Source: Methanoregulaceae archaeon UXB-2016 (GTDB taxonomy: Archaea > Halobacteriota > Methanomicrobia > Methanomicrobiales > Methanospirillaceae). From it: DNA of 64,000 bases. A program made the translations under genes and the position numbers. The stretch is from contig SISS01000038.1 in the NCBI GenBank assembly GCA_004332335.1, positions 49,394-113,393 of the forward strand, given 5' to 3'. The notes under the pieces are model-generated. The model was not told the origin of the DNA, did not search any database, and saw only the letters and a program-made list of their open reading frames with translations. How positions within the stretch are numbered: position 1 is the first letter of the stretch; every line of letters begins with the position of its first letter. Positions 1 through 8,700 of the stretch are shown piece by piece.

Positions 1-54
1 TGCTCCAGCACAAACCGAACCATGATAAGGGGGATCCGCCAACCTACAGGGACG

Positions 55-516
55 ATGATGGGCGAACCCCTGCAGATCCACCGGGCCCGGGTCCACGACC
101 TGCCGGCAGTCGCCGCGATCGAACGGGTCTCGTTTCCTGACCCGTGGGACGAGTCGACCCTCTCCTGGGTCCTCGACTACTGCGGCGACTTCTTCTTCGT
201 GGCGTCGACCGGCTGCGGGATCGCCGGCTTCCTCGCCGGGGCCCTGGAGGACACGGGCGAGGAGGTCTACGGCCACATCTGCAACTTCGCGGTCGCGCCG
301 GGCTTCCGCGAGCGCGGGATCGGCCGGCGGCTCGTGGTGCGGGCCGAGCAGCAGTTCCTCGTGACCGGGGCCTCGGCCGTCCAGCTCGAGGTCCGGGACT
401 CGAACCTCGCGGCCCAGGCCTTCTACCGCCGGTGCGGGTACCAGGAGGTCTTCACCATCCCCGCGTACTACGCGAACGGCGAGGACGCCCGGCTGATGAT
501 GCGCTGGTTCCTTTAA
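55..516 (+). CDS. rimI: GNAT N-acetyltransferase, RimI-type
   Basis: A protein of about 153 residues with the GNAT fold, most like the ribosomal-protein/N-terminal acetyltransferase RimI, which moves acetyl from acetyl-CoA to protein N-termini. The acetyl-CoA loop reads GFRERGIGRRLV, followed by VQLEVRDSN and AAQAFYRRCGYQE, which are typical RimI core strands, and an early ERVSFPDPW as in RimI. An in-frame ATG also lies at 22, but the extra residues are not conserved-looking; one of the tandem ATGs at 55 or 58 is preferred although no strong ribosome binding site is seen. The 3' end overlaps the convergent hmgA by four bases. The exact substrate cannot be told from sequence. Confidence 0.85.
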   Translation: MMGEPLQIHRARVHDLPAVAAIERVSFPDPWDESTLSWVLDYCGDFFFVASTGCGIAGFLAGALEDTGEEVYGHICNFAVAPGFRERGIGRRLVVRAEQQFLVTGASAVQLEVRDSNLAAQAFYRRCGYQEVFTIPAYYANGEDARLMMRWFL

Positions 517-1721
517 CCCCGCCCGAGGGTCGCGTGGGCCCGGGCCAGGTGATGGGCCGCGAGCGCGGCCAGGAGCGAGAGCTCGCCCGCGAGCACGGCC
601 GCACCGACGACCTCGGCAAAGGCCTTCGCGTGCTCGCCCGGCGGGTCGCCGCCCCCGGCGACGCCGAGGAGGGAGAGGCACTCGGCCTGGGTCTCGATCG
701 AGGTCCCGCCGCCGACCGTGCCGAGGGGGAGCGCGGGCAGAGTGACCGCGACGTAGACCCCGCCCGGAGCCGGGTCGACGGTCGTGATCGCGAGCGATCC
801 CTCGACCACGTGCGCGGGGTCCTGGCCGCAGGCGATGAAGAGGGCCGCGATCACGTTCGCGGCATGCGCATTGAAGCCCAGCGCGCCGGCGCGGGCCGAG
901 CCGACCAGGTTCTTGCGGGTGTTCACCTCGGCGAGGCTCGCGGCATCCGTCTTGAGGATGTCGCGGATCAGGTCGTCGGGGAGGAAGACGCCGGCCGCGA
1001 CCGTCCGGCCCCGGCCGCTGACCACGTTGATGGCGGCCGGCTTCTTGTCCGTGCAGAGGTTGCCCGAGAGCGCGACGAGCCGGGCCCCGGTCTCGCGCTC
1101 GATCACCTCGGCCGCCGCCCCGGAGGCGATCGTGACCATGTTCATGCCCATCGCGTCTCCGGTCGTGAACTCGAACCGGACAAAGACCGAGGTCCCGGCG
1201 ACCGACGCGGTCGCGCCGACGAGCCGGCCATGGCGCGTGGTCGTGGCGGCGGCCTCGGCGAGGAGGTCGAGGTGGCCCTCGACCCAGCGGACGACCTCGG
1301 CCGCGTGCCCGACCGAGGAGGCGGCGAAGACCGGTGCGCGGGTCATCCGGTCGGCGAGGATCCGGACCTCGGCTCCGCCGGCCCGGGTGATGATGCTGCA
1401 GCCCCGGTTGACCGAGGCGACGAGCGCCCCCTCGGTGGTCGCGAGCGGGAGCCAGTAGCTGCCGTCGGCGTGTTCGCCGCGGACCCGGAGGGGGCCCGCG
1501 ACCCCGACAGGGACCTGGACCGCGCCGATCATGTTCTCGCAGTTCCGCCTTGTTACCCGGTCGGGCGAGATCGCATAGGCCCCGACCGTCGGGAGGGCGA
1601 CCCCGGTCTCGGCCTCGATGTAGGCGCGCCGGACCGCGACCGCCTCGGCGGCCGGGAGCGCCTGCTCGAGGGCATAGAGTTTAAGCGCCCCGCTCCGAAG
1701 CTTCTGCAGGTACTCATCCAT
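513..1721 (-). CDS. hmgA: 3-hydroxy-3-methylglutaryl-CoA reductase (class I)
   Basis: 402 residues. Reduces HMG-CoA to mevalonate with NADPH, the committed step to archaeal isoprenoid ether lipids. The class I signatures are all present: ENMIGAVQVPVGVAGPL (about residues 62-78), the catalytic Glu in TTEGALVAS (Glu97), DAMGMNM (189-195), the catalytic Lys in TDKKPAA (226/227), the Asp in GQDPAHV (301), GTVGGGTS, and a C-terminal catalytic His in LAAHHLARAH (about 391). No membrane anchor is present, as is usual in archaea. The gene is divergent from the trm5-like gene with only 32 bases between start codons, so at least one of the two promoters must lie inside the other gene. Confidence 0.97.
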   Translation of the reverse strand: MDEYLQKLRSGALKLYALEQALPAAEAVAVRRAYIEAETGVALPTVGAYAISPDRVTRRNCENMIGAVQVPVGVAGPLRVRGEHADGSYWLPLATTEGALVASVNRGCSIITRAGGAEVRILADRMTRAPVFAASSVGHAAEVVRWVEGHLDLLAEAAATTTRHGRLVGATASVAGTSVFVRFEFTTGDAMGMNMVTIASGAAAEVIERETGARLVALSGNLCTDKKPAAINVVSGRGRTVAAGVFLPDDLIRDILKTDAASLAEVNTRKNLVGSARAGALGFNAHAANVIAALFIACGQDPAHVVEGSLAITTVDPAPGGVYVAVTLPALPLGTVGGGTSIETQAECLSLLGVAGGGDPPGEHAKAFAEVVGAAVLAGELSLLAALAAHHLARAHATLGRG

Positions 1722-1753
1722 ACCAGAGATATGGGCGCCGGAGATGATGAGAT

Positions 1754-2674
1754 ATGGGGGAGCAGGAGCAGTGGGCGATCAGGGTTGGAAAGGAGGACGG
1801 GGAGGCGGAGCGGCGCCGGCTCCTCGCGGCCGGGCTCCTCGACCGCTCCCTGCGGGTCCGGACCGAGGCCGACAGCCTCCTCCTCCCCGTCCTCGTGCGG
1901 GTTGAAGGGGCGGTGCGCGCGCCGTTTGCCGCCCATGCTCCGCGCGAGAGCCTGCCCCGGCACGAGCTCGTGGGCGGGATCGCGATCCTGGCCGAGCCCG
2001 ATCGCGAAGCAGCAACACGCGTGCTCGCATCTCGCCCCTCGCTCAGGACCGTGGTCGCGCCGATCGGACACGTGGAGGGGACGTACCGGACCCGGCGGTT
2101 CGAGGTGCTCGCGGGCGAGCCCTCGACCGTGGCCGAGGTCCGCGAGCACGGCCTCGTCTTCCGGGTCGATCTCTCCACGGTCTACTTCTCGGCTCGACTC
2201 GCGACCGAGCGGCAGCGGCTCCTGGGCCTCGTCCGACCGGGCGAGCGCGTACTCGACATGTTCGCCGGGGCCGGGCCGTTCGCGCTGACCCTGGCCCGCG
2301 ATGCCGGGTTCGTGGCCGGAGCCGACATCAACCCGGCGGCCGTCGCGGCGTTGGTGGAGAACTGCCGGCGAAACCGGGTGCGGAACGTGCTCCCCATCCT
2401 GGCGGACGCGGTCCACCTGCCCGCATTCTTCTCGCGGCCCTTCGACCGCCTGGTCATGAACCTGCCCCTCTCGCCGGCACCATTCCTGCCGGCGGCCTTC
2501 TCGCTCTGCCGCCCGGGGGGGACCATCCACCTCTATCACCTCCAGAGCGAGGAGGGGGCCGCGCTCGAGGCGCTCGAGCCCTTCCCGGTCGCCGGCGTCG
2601 CCGAGCACCGGGTCCGGTCGTACTCGCCGGGGCGGTGGCATGCGGTCTACGACATCCTGGTGGGTCCCGAATAG
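1754..2674 (+). CDS. Trm5/TYW2-family SAM-dependent tRNA methyltransferase
   Basis: 306 residues. Class I Rossmann methyltransferase with the SAM motif VLDMFAGAGPFALTLAR, the acidic ADINPAAV after strand 2, and the catalytic NLPLSP loop that is typical of Trm5 (N1-methylation of G37 in tRNA) and its TYW2 relatives rather than the NPPY of other groups. The preceding VFRVDLSTVYFSARLATER is the usual Trm5 lead-in (V.DL..VYFS.RL..ER). The N-terminal 130 residues are diverged. A purine-rich GGAGATGATGA lies just upstream of the ATG. Family is secure; choosing between Trm5 and the wybutosine enzyme needs phylogeny. Confidence 0.87.
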   Translation: MGEQEQWAIRVGKEDGEAERRRLLAAGLLDRSLRVRTEADSLLLPVLVRVEGAVRAPFAAHAPRESLPRHELVGGIAILAEPDREAATRVLASRPSLRTVVAPIGHVEGTYRTRRFEVLAGEPSTVAEVREHGLVFRVDLSTVYFSARLATERQRLLGLVRPGERVLDMFAGAGPFALTLARDAGFVAGADINPAAVAALVENCRRNRVRNVLPILADAVHLPAFFSRPFDRLVMNLPLSPAPFLPAAFSLCRPGGTIHLYHLQSEEGAALEALEPFPVAGVAEHRVRSYSPGRWHAVYDILVGPE

Positions 2675-2686
2675 TCTCTTCGAAGG

Positions 2687-2728
2687 ATATCTATATATCC
2701 CAGTCTGTCTCTTCTTGCTCCGGTGGAT
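2687..2728 (+). promoter_or_regulatory. TATA box and ribosome binding site for the 2732 gene
   Basis: An archaeal TATA-like run (TATCTATATATCCC, 2685-2698) sits about 35-45 bases before the ATG at 2732, and GGTGGAT at 2722-2728 is a good match to the methanogen ribosome binding site. The GTG inside that site (2723) opens a longer frame, but the binding site favours the ATG. Confidence 0.6.
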
Positions 2729-2731
2729 ACC

Positions 2732-3463
2732 ATGACAGAGGAACAGAGTGAGCAAGGAAAGGATGTCTCGAAGACGAAGCGCCTCGAGACCGACGAGAAC
2801 GTTCGGGGGGCGGCCAAGGAGCGCGAGGGCATGGCCAAGCACGAGCGGAGTGCCCTGCCGACCGAGAAGATGGGCGGTGACCCGGGTGCCGGGTACTGGG
2901 AAGGAATGCGCCCCGAGGACTCGTCGGACATGTCGATGGACAAGACGCGCTTCGGCGTCTTCGAGAAGAGGGACAGAACCGGTCCGACCGTGGCCGCGCC
3001 GGCCACCAGCTCGGTGAGCGACGTGCAGCCCATGAACCAGTCCGGGCTCTACGCCGAGAAGGACAGTCAGGTCTGGAAGGAGATGGCGAAAAAGGGCGAG
3101 TCGACCGAATCGAAGGACGCCGAGTGGTGCGGGACACCCTCGGACGAGTCCTGCGAGATCGTCGGGGCGCCGACCCATGCCTCGAGGCGTGAGTCCGGGC
3201 AATCGGCCGGAGCGAGCGAGGAGACGACGTCGGCCGGCATAAAGGGCCAGCACTGGAAGGGCGAGCCCTGGGCAAAGAACCCGAAGGTCGGGGGCAGGGA
3301 GACCGAGTCCGAGACCGGGCCGGGCACCTCGGGCCAGCACTGGCGGGGCGAGGATGTTCCCGAGGGGCGAGCCGCGCAGGAGGAGCCCGAGGCGAGCCGG
3401 CAGCAGCGGACCGGCAGCGAGGGCGAGCAGCTCCGCAAGGACACCCGCCCGGACGAACGATAA
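2732..3463 (+). CDS. low-complexity hydrophilic protein, function unknown
   Basis: 243 residues from the ATG at 2732. Not recognised. Very hydrophilic, rich in Glu, Ser, Gly, Lys, Arg and Thr, with no hydrophobic core, signal peptide or membrane segment, so probably disordered and cytoplasmic. Visible features are two copies of a short Trp motif, GQHWKGEPW and GQHWRGEDV, about 35 residues apart, plus GYWEGMRPED, QVWKEMAKKG and EWCGTPSDESCEI, so single Trp residues are spaced along an otherwise charged chain. It has its own TATA box and ribosome binding site, which supports it being a real gene. It is the first of a run of similar hydrophilic genes up to 5529; composition recalls stress or desiccation proteins, but that is only an impression. 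Confidence 0.65.
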   Translation: MTEEQSEQGKDVSKTKRLETDENVRGAAKEREGMAKHERSALPTEKMGGDPGAGYWEGMRPEDSSDMSMDKTRFGVFEKRDRTGPTVAAPATSSVSDVQPMNQSGLYAEKDSQVWKEMAKKGESTESKDAEWCGTPSDESCEIVGAPTHASRRESGQSAGASEETTSAGIKGQHWKGEPWAKNPKVGGRETESETGPGTSGQHWRGEDVPEGRAAQEEPEASRQQRTGSEGEQLRKDTRPDER

Positions 3464-3534
3464 GATCTCTTCTTCATTTTTCCGATCCCTGCCAGATAGT
3501 ACAGGGCAAGGATTATCTCATCGAGGAGCCTCTC

Positions 3535-3865
3535 AGCCCCCTGGTGAGGCAGAGATGCCGGACAGCACGAGGAGTCAGTCGACCGGATCGGAAGAGCAGC
3601 CCCCTTCCGAGGCCGGGCAGAGCACCAGGCAACGCGACATCAGCGGCGCGGAGGAGAGGCCCACGGAGGCCCATGAGTCGCCGGAGCGTGACGAGAGAGA
3701 CCGGGGTGCGACCGAGCCCGATCCGAATCCCGAGCAGCGGACCGGAGGCAGAAGCCACAAACTCGGCAAGAGCCTCCAGCAGGAGGACTATAAATAGCCT
3801 ACATTAATATCCGGATAAAAATTTAATGATCCAAGCGCCTTTGAGCCCCTGGTGAGTTAGAAATG
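3535..3865 (+). repeat. duplicated leader and start region (two copies)
   Basis: The sequence before and around the start codon is repeated: 3535-3557 and 3844-3865 share AGCCCC(C)TGGTGAG, then 5-6 bases, then the ATG; further in, both share CAGTCGACCGGnTCG. This holds the ribosome binding site GGTGAG and the first codons, and suggests tandem duplication of a gene with its 5' region. Confidence 0.6.
3555..3797 (+). CDS. short disordered Ser/Glu/Arg-rich protein, unknown
   Basis: 80 residues from the ATG at 3555, chosen because CTGGTGAG lies just upstream and because the same leader and N-terminus recur before the next gene. The protein starts MPDSTRSQSTGSEEQPPSE and ends KLGKSLQQEDYK; it is almost all polar residues. 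Not recognised. The N-terminus (M-x-D-x4-Q-S-T-G-S) matches that of the broken gene starting at 3863, so the two are probably paralogues by tandem duplication. An in-frame extension upstream to 3354 overlaps the previous gene and is not favoured. Confidence 0.5.
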   Translation: MPDSTRSQSTGSEEQPPSEAGQSTRQRDISGAEERPTEAHESPERDERDRGATEPDPNPEQRTGGRSHKLGKSLQQEDYK

Positions 3866-4352
3866 CAGGACCAGAAGAAGGGCCAGTCGACCGGTTCGAC
3901 AGGGTCATAGACCGGCGGATCGTCCGGGACGGTTGGCAGAGCAGGACGCGACCCGGACGAGAACGCCCGGGTCGCGAACACCTCTCCCGGAGACTCCCGG
4001 ACCGGGGGGCAGGCAACGGTCGGGGCCAAGGGCGGGCCGGGCATGGAGAAGACGGCGGCCGAGCGCGGCGCCGGAATGCAGACCGGGATGCAGCAACAGG
4101 GCTCGATGCAGTCCCAGGGGTCGATGAGAACCGGCCAGCAACAGGCGGGCGTGCAGGGGGGACAGCAGCAGAGCGAGCAGGAACTGCAGTCCAGGGAGGA
4201 GTGCCTGAAAGACCGGGAGAGCGGTGCCTGAAGGACCGGAGGAGCAGCTGCGGACCCGTGAACAGGGGCTCAAACAGCGCGGGGAGAAGTACATGGGCCG
4301 TGGACTCGGGGCGACCAATTACACCAACTACCAGGTACAGAATACGCGGTGA
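3863..4352 (+). pseudogene. broken low-complexity gene with heptad repeats
   Basis: Starts at an ATG with the duplicated leader (ribosome binding site GGTGAG at 3851-3856) and reads MQDQKKGQSTGSTGS before an in-frame TAG at 3908-3910. The same frame continues open past the TAG to 4231 as a Gly/Gln/Met-rich stretch (MQTGMQQQGSMQSQGSM...). It then enters a 7-residue repeat: EQELQSR, EECLKDR, and after a frame change near 4219-4240, EEQLRTR, EQGLKQR, GEKYMGR, ending GATNYTNYQVQNTR and a TGA at 4350. The repeat continuing across the frame change argues for one ancestral reading frame damaged by a nonsense change and small indels. Sequencing error is possible in such repetitive GC-rich DNA. Function unknown. 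Confidence 0.5.
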
Positions 4353-4403
4353 TGGCGATGGCGGATGTGAACAGGAAGCTCCAGGAGACCCGGGAGTCGG
4401 CCC

Positions 4404-4781
4404 ATGGTCGGCCAGCAGACCGGGGGCACGCAGGAGACGACAGGGCGGGGCTCCTCGAGCGGGCAGGAAGGGGCCACCATGACCGGTCCGGAGACGACCG
4501 GACGCGGGAGCTCGACCGGGCAGCAGCAGGAGAGCATGGGCACCTCGACCCAGACCTGGATGCGGCGAGGCTCGAGTGAGTACGCGCAGGGCCTCTGCGC
4601 CCGTGAGCACGGGATGAGCGAACGCGAGCGGGCCATGACCGAGCGGGAATGCGCGGTGAACGAGCGCTCCGGGATGTCGGGCTCATCGGGCGGTGAAATG
4701 TCTGGCTCGTCGGGCGGAACATCCGGCTCGAGGGGCGACCCGTCCCGTCGAACAGGTGCTCACGATACCATCACTTTTTAA
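4404..4781 (+). CDS. Gly/Ser/Gln-rich protein with heptad repeats, unknown
   Basis: Open frame of 125 codons, probably incomplete at its 5' end: no ribosome binding site precedes 4404, while a good-looking N-terminus (MAMADVNRKLQETRESAHG) lies in another frame from 4352, so a frameshift near 4400 is likely. The N-terminal half holds two TTGRGSS(S/T)GQ repeats. The second half carries the same heptad pattern as the preceding broken gene: AQGLCAR, EHGMSER, ERAMTER, ECAVNER (E-x-x-hydrophobic-x-x-R), then MSGSSGGE-type repeats. Not recognised as any known family. The heptads could form a short charged coiled coil. Confidence 0.4.
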   Translation: MVGQQTGGTQETTGRGSSSGQEGATMTGPETTGRGSSTGQQQESMGTSTQTWMRRGSSEYAQGLCAREHGMSERERAMTERECAVNERSGMSGSSGGEMSGSSGGTSGSRGDPSRRTGAHDTITF

Positions 4782-4867
4782 GAATTAGCCGATTTTCCGC
4801 CCGTGCGTCTTGAATTTGAAGTATTCTATTCAGAACCATTATTACCGAAGGGCGCATCAAGCGACAT

Positions 4868-5185
4868 ATGGATGAAATAGACTCAATAAGGCCAGGAACT
4901 CCTGCACCAGGACGTGACAAGGCCGATCCCGCCCCGTTGCCGAGCGATGGACGAAACCCGACCGAGGGCGATCCCTATCCGCCCGAGCAGGTCTATGAGA
5001 GCCCGACACCGTCCGAGGACATGGACGCCCCGCTCCGGCGCGACTGGGGAGGGCAGGGACCGGCGGCCGACCGGGACCTGGGCACGGCGGCGAGCCGCGG
5101 GTCGACCGGAGCGGTCGAGGCGGGTGGGACCGCGGACCGAGAACGCCGAGCCTCCCGGCCACCTGATGGGGGGACGGGGCCGTGA
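4868..5185 (+). CDS. small Pro/Asp-rich disordered protein, unknown
   Basis: 105 residues, starting MDEIDSIRPGTPAPGRDKAD; acidic and proline-rich with DPYPPEQVYESPTPSEDMD, no predicted folded core, signal or membrane segment. Not recognised. The AT-richer stretch 4782-4867 just upstream is the likely promoter region. The stop codon overlaps the GTG start of the next gene by four bases (GTGA), which suggests translation of the two as a pair and supports both being genes. Confidence 0.5.
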   Translation: MDEIDSIRPGTPAPGRDKADPAPLPSDGRNPTEGDPYPPEQVYESPTPSEDMDAPLRRDWGGQGPAADRDLGTAASRGSTGAVEAGGTADRERRASRPPDGGTGP

Positions 5186-5529
5186 ACAGAGAGCAGGCTG
5201 AAAACGGAGCGAGGCCGGATGGAGCGGAGGGAGCCGCCGATGAGCAGGAGGCACCGGCGGCGCGGCGGACGCGGGGCGGGTCGTCGTACCAGCACAGCCT
5301 CTCGGCGAGGGGGATCAAGTCGAGCGGTCGTGCACGGTCCTGCTCTGACCAGGACCTGCTCAGCTCGATGGAGCGTCTCGATCGCGCGACGCGCCTGCCC
5401 TCGGCCGAGGAGGAGGAGACCCGTGGCGTCAGGCGCGCCTACGGCCGTCGGCACGAAACCGGCACCCCCTCGAAGGCGTCCGCGGGGAAGATCGAGCAGC
5501 GCGCACTCGGCCCCCGGTTCGAGTGGTAA
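5182..5529 (+). CDS. small Arg/Ala/Glu-rich protein, unknown
   Basis: 115 residues from a GTG at 5182 that overlaps the previous stop as GTGA. Charged and low in hydrophobics; the middle (SSYQHSLSARGIK, LLSSMERLDRATRLPSAEEEE) looks more like a short folded or helical segment than its neighbours. The C-terminus ends RALGPRFEW. Not recognised. It closes the island of hydrophilic genes and is followed by a T-run terminator. Confidence 0.5.
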   Translation: MNREQAENGARPDGAEGAADEQEAPAARRTRGGSSYQHSLSARGIKSSGRARSCSDQDLLSSMERLDRATRLPSAEEEETRGVRRAYGRRHETGTPSKASAGKIEQRALGPRFEW

Positions 5530-5547
5530 CCGGGCCGCCCAACCCTC

Positions 5548-5553
5548 TTTTTT
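5548..5553 (+). terminator. T-run terminator after the hydrophilic gene island
   Basis: Six T residues in a pyrimidine-rich stretch (CCCTCTTTTTTCCCC) about 20 bases after the stop at 5529, the usual form of archaeal intrinsic terminators. Confidence 0.45.
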
Positions 5554-5719
5554 CCCCAGACGGCCGGGGACTGTCTGCGGAGTCTTAACAGTGTAGCCCG
5601 TCGGGGCAGACGGAGCCTGGCATGCATTCGCCCGGGCCTGCTCTCACCATTTCTGTCCTCCGGACGGACGACGCAGGGACCTGCTGCGGTGACACGCGTA
5701 ACAGGGTCTTGAACGACTG

Positions 5720-5726
5720 AAAAAAA
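5720..5726 (-). terminator. T-run terminator of the PKD surface protein gene
   Basis: Seven A residues on the plus strand, hence T7 on the transcribed minus strand, about 25 bases beyond the stop of the PKD gene. The rest of 5554-5719 shows no gene. Confidence 0.5.
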
Positions 5727-5750
5727 GGGTGTGATTGGTGGGGTTGCCCT

Positions 5751-8700
5751 TCAGGCTATTACCCGGACGAAGCCGGTCTTCTCGACCGTCTCAATCGTGT
5801 TGTCCGTGTAGGTGATGATCACGATAGGCGTGAAGGTGCCCACAGCGGGGTAGTAGAATGTCGGGTTGGTGTTCCGGGAGTTCCACGTGTTGTAGTGGCC
5901 GACCTTGTCGAAGGTCCACCAGACCGACTTGATGGTCTTGCCGGTCCTGGGTGTCACCGTGAACTTGATCGCGGTGCTCTTCTTGACAGGGTTCGGAGCG
6001 GCCGTGAAGGTCGCGCTGCCGGACTGCGTGATGGTCGTGGTCGGGGTGGTCACCGTGGGTGTGGTGGTGACCGTCGGGGAGGTCGACCTCTGGAAGTCCA
6101 TGTAGTCGAAGTTGAACGAGGCGGAGGTGCCCGTATTAATCCTGACCTGGTTCCGGCCGGCGTTGAGGCTGATACCCGTGAGGGTGGCCATCTGCCAGTT
6201 GCCGAACGAGCCCGTCGACGGGATCGTCAGGGTCCGCTCCGCACCGTTCACGTAGAAGAAGACGGTCTTGGCCGTGCCGGGGTTCGCAACGCGGAAGTTG
6301 ACGTTGAACGTGCCGGCGGTGGCCGTGTCGACCGAGTAGGTCAGGAACTCGCCTGCGCGGATCCAGCCGACGTTGTAGCCGCTTCCGCCGACCTCGATGT
6401 CGACCGCGTCGTTGCGGTAGGCGCCGCCCTCATTCGCGAGGGTCGTGTCGGAGTACGCGGGGTAGCCCGCGGTCACGTCGTAATCCTCAGCCTGGACGAT
6501 GCCCGGCAGGTTGTGTGCCGAGGGGTAGGGAATGTTGCCGCCGATCGGAGTCTCCGTCGTGGTCGTGGTCACGGTCGGGGTCGCGGTTGCCGTCGTCGGC
6601 GCGGTGACCGTGATGGTCTTCTCTGCCGTGGCGACCTCGCCGGAGGTGGCGGAGGCCTCGAGGAGGACCGTGTAGGTGTTCGGCGTGTTGAACGTGAAGC
6701 TCGGGTTCTCGCCGATCATCGTGTCGACGATCTCATCGCCGACGAGGATGGTCCAGTCGAGCGAGTTGTACGGACCGGTCGAGGTCGAGACGAACTGGAC
6801 CGTGAGCGGGGCCGCACCCGAGTTCTTGTCGACGGTGAATCCGGCGACGATCGGGACTTCAGGCGTCGGGGTGACCGTCACGGGGGTCGCTGCGACATTG
6901 ATCTGGACGAGTTTCGCCTCCGAGGCGCCGGCGGCGTTCGATGCGATCAGGAACGCGATCTTGGTGCCCGGCGTCGTGAAGGTCACGGACGGGTTCTGGA
7001 TGTTGTACTGGGTGTTCTCGATGACCCACGTCCACGCGGTGGGACTGTTGGTCGACGAGTCGGTGAAGGTGACGAGATCGCCGACCATCGGGTTCTCGGG
7101 CGAGTAGGTGAAGTTGGCCACTGGCCGAGTGATGTCCGCAACGACGACGACCTTGGAGATCGTGTTCTGGCCCTGGCTGTTCCATGTGGTCAGGGTGACC
7201 GTCTTGGCGCCAGCCGACATGTAGGTGTGGCTCGGGTTCTGAGCGGACGAGAGTCCGCCGTCACCGAACGACCATGACCAGACGGTCGGACCGTAGAGGG
7301 TCGCGTCCGTGAACTGGACGGGCTGGTTCTTGGTCGGGGGGGTCGGAGTCCAGGTGAAGTCGGACACCGGTGCGGAGGTCGTGACGTTGACGAACGCCGA
7401 CTTGTAGACGACGTCCTGACCTGCAGCGTTGTAGGCGATCAGCTGGACGCTGTACTTGCCGGGGGTCTCGAACGTGTAGTTGAAGGTGTTCGTGGTGCGC
7501 GTGAACGAGACGCCCGTGCCGGTGATCTGCCACAGGAACGCGGTCGGGTTCATCGTCGAGGTGGACGTGAAGTTCACTTCGAACGGAATCGAGCCCTGGA
7601 TCTCGGTTGCGGTGCTCATCACGGTGTTGGCCGTGAACTTAGCTTCCGGCTTCTCGAGGGTCTTGACCTGGTAGAGCTGCGAGACCGGAACCGATGCGCC
7701 CTTCGAGTTGGTTGCGATCAGGCGGACCGTGTAGTTGCCCGGAGCGCTGAAGGTGTGCGAGGGGTTCTGCTCGGTCGAGGTCTGGCTGTCGTCGAAGTTC
7801 CAGGACCACGAGGTGGGGCTGTTCGACGAGGTGTCGGTGAACTTCACCGTCGCGGGGGCGGCGGAGGTTCCGGATGGGGGGTCAGTCGTGAAGAACGCGA
7901 CCGGGATCGCACCGGGCTCGACAACGGTCACGGTCGTTGAGCGCTGACCAGTGCCGTAGGCGTTGGTCGCGCGGAAAATGATCGTGTAGACGCCAGCCGT
8001 CGAGAACGGGGGAGTCTGGAAGGTCGGCTCAGTCGAGACGAGTGCGCCGTTGATGAACCACTGGAACGACGTCGGCGCGTTGGTCGAGAAGTTCTTAAGG
8101 CTCAGCGTGACTGGCTTGACCTGGTTAACGGGGTTGAATGTCTGACCATCGGCCGAAACGGTCACGTTCTGCGTACCGTTGTTCATGAAGAACGCGGCAA
8201 CAGGTGAGTTTCCAGACGGCGTAGAGGTGACAGTGAAGATACCGGTTTTGGTGCTCGATCCAGCGCCGTTCGTGGCCGTGAAGGTCACAAGGTATGGCCC
8301 GGGTGTCGAAAAGGCCTTGGTCGTGTTTTTGCTCGTGCTGTAGATCGCGCTCGGATTGTCCGAGAAGACCCATGTGTACGAGGTCGGGTTGCCAGTCGAG
8401 ATGCTCCCGAAGTTGACGGTCTCACCGGTCAGGATCTGACCAGGGAACGTGGCCAGGTTAGCGACGGGCGTGTTGTTGATCGCGAGTGCCGCTGTGGGGA
8501 CGCCTGCTGCGACGAGGCTGACCTTCACGTACGACGAGTTCGAGCCGCCCGAGTTGGTGGCCGTCAGCCGGACCGTGTAGTCGCCTGCTGCGGCGTAGGT
8601 CACTGTCGCGTTCCGGACCGCGGACGTCTGGCCGTTGCCGAAGTCCCAGTGCCAGGAGGTCGGGGCGCCGAAGGTGGGGGCCCGCTCCTGCGAGTAGTTC

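Noticed and set aside
144..2288. Plus-strand open frame of 714 codons over rimI, hmgA and the Trm5-like gene
   Set aside because: It is Arg/Gly/Asp-rich shadow of high-GC genes on both strands; hmgA and the methylase have complete family motifs.
3908..3910. TAG read as pyrrolysine
   Set aside because: Pyrrolysine is not expected in this group, no pyl genes are in the window, and other breaks nearby favour a damaged gene.
5895..7277. 460-codon frame antisense to the PKD gene
   Set aside because: Composition (Arg/Gly/Val/Asp) is that of the antisense of GC-rich coding DNA, with no domain; the PKD frame is certain.
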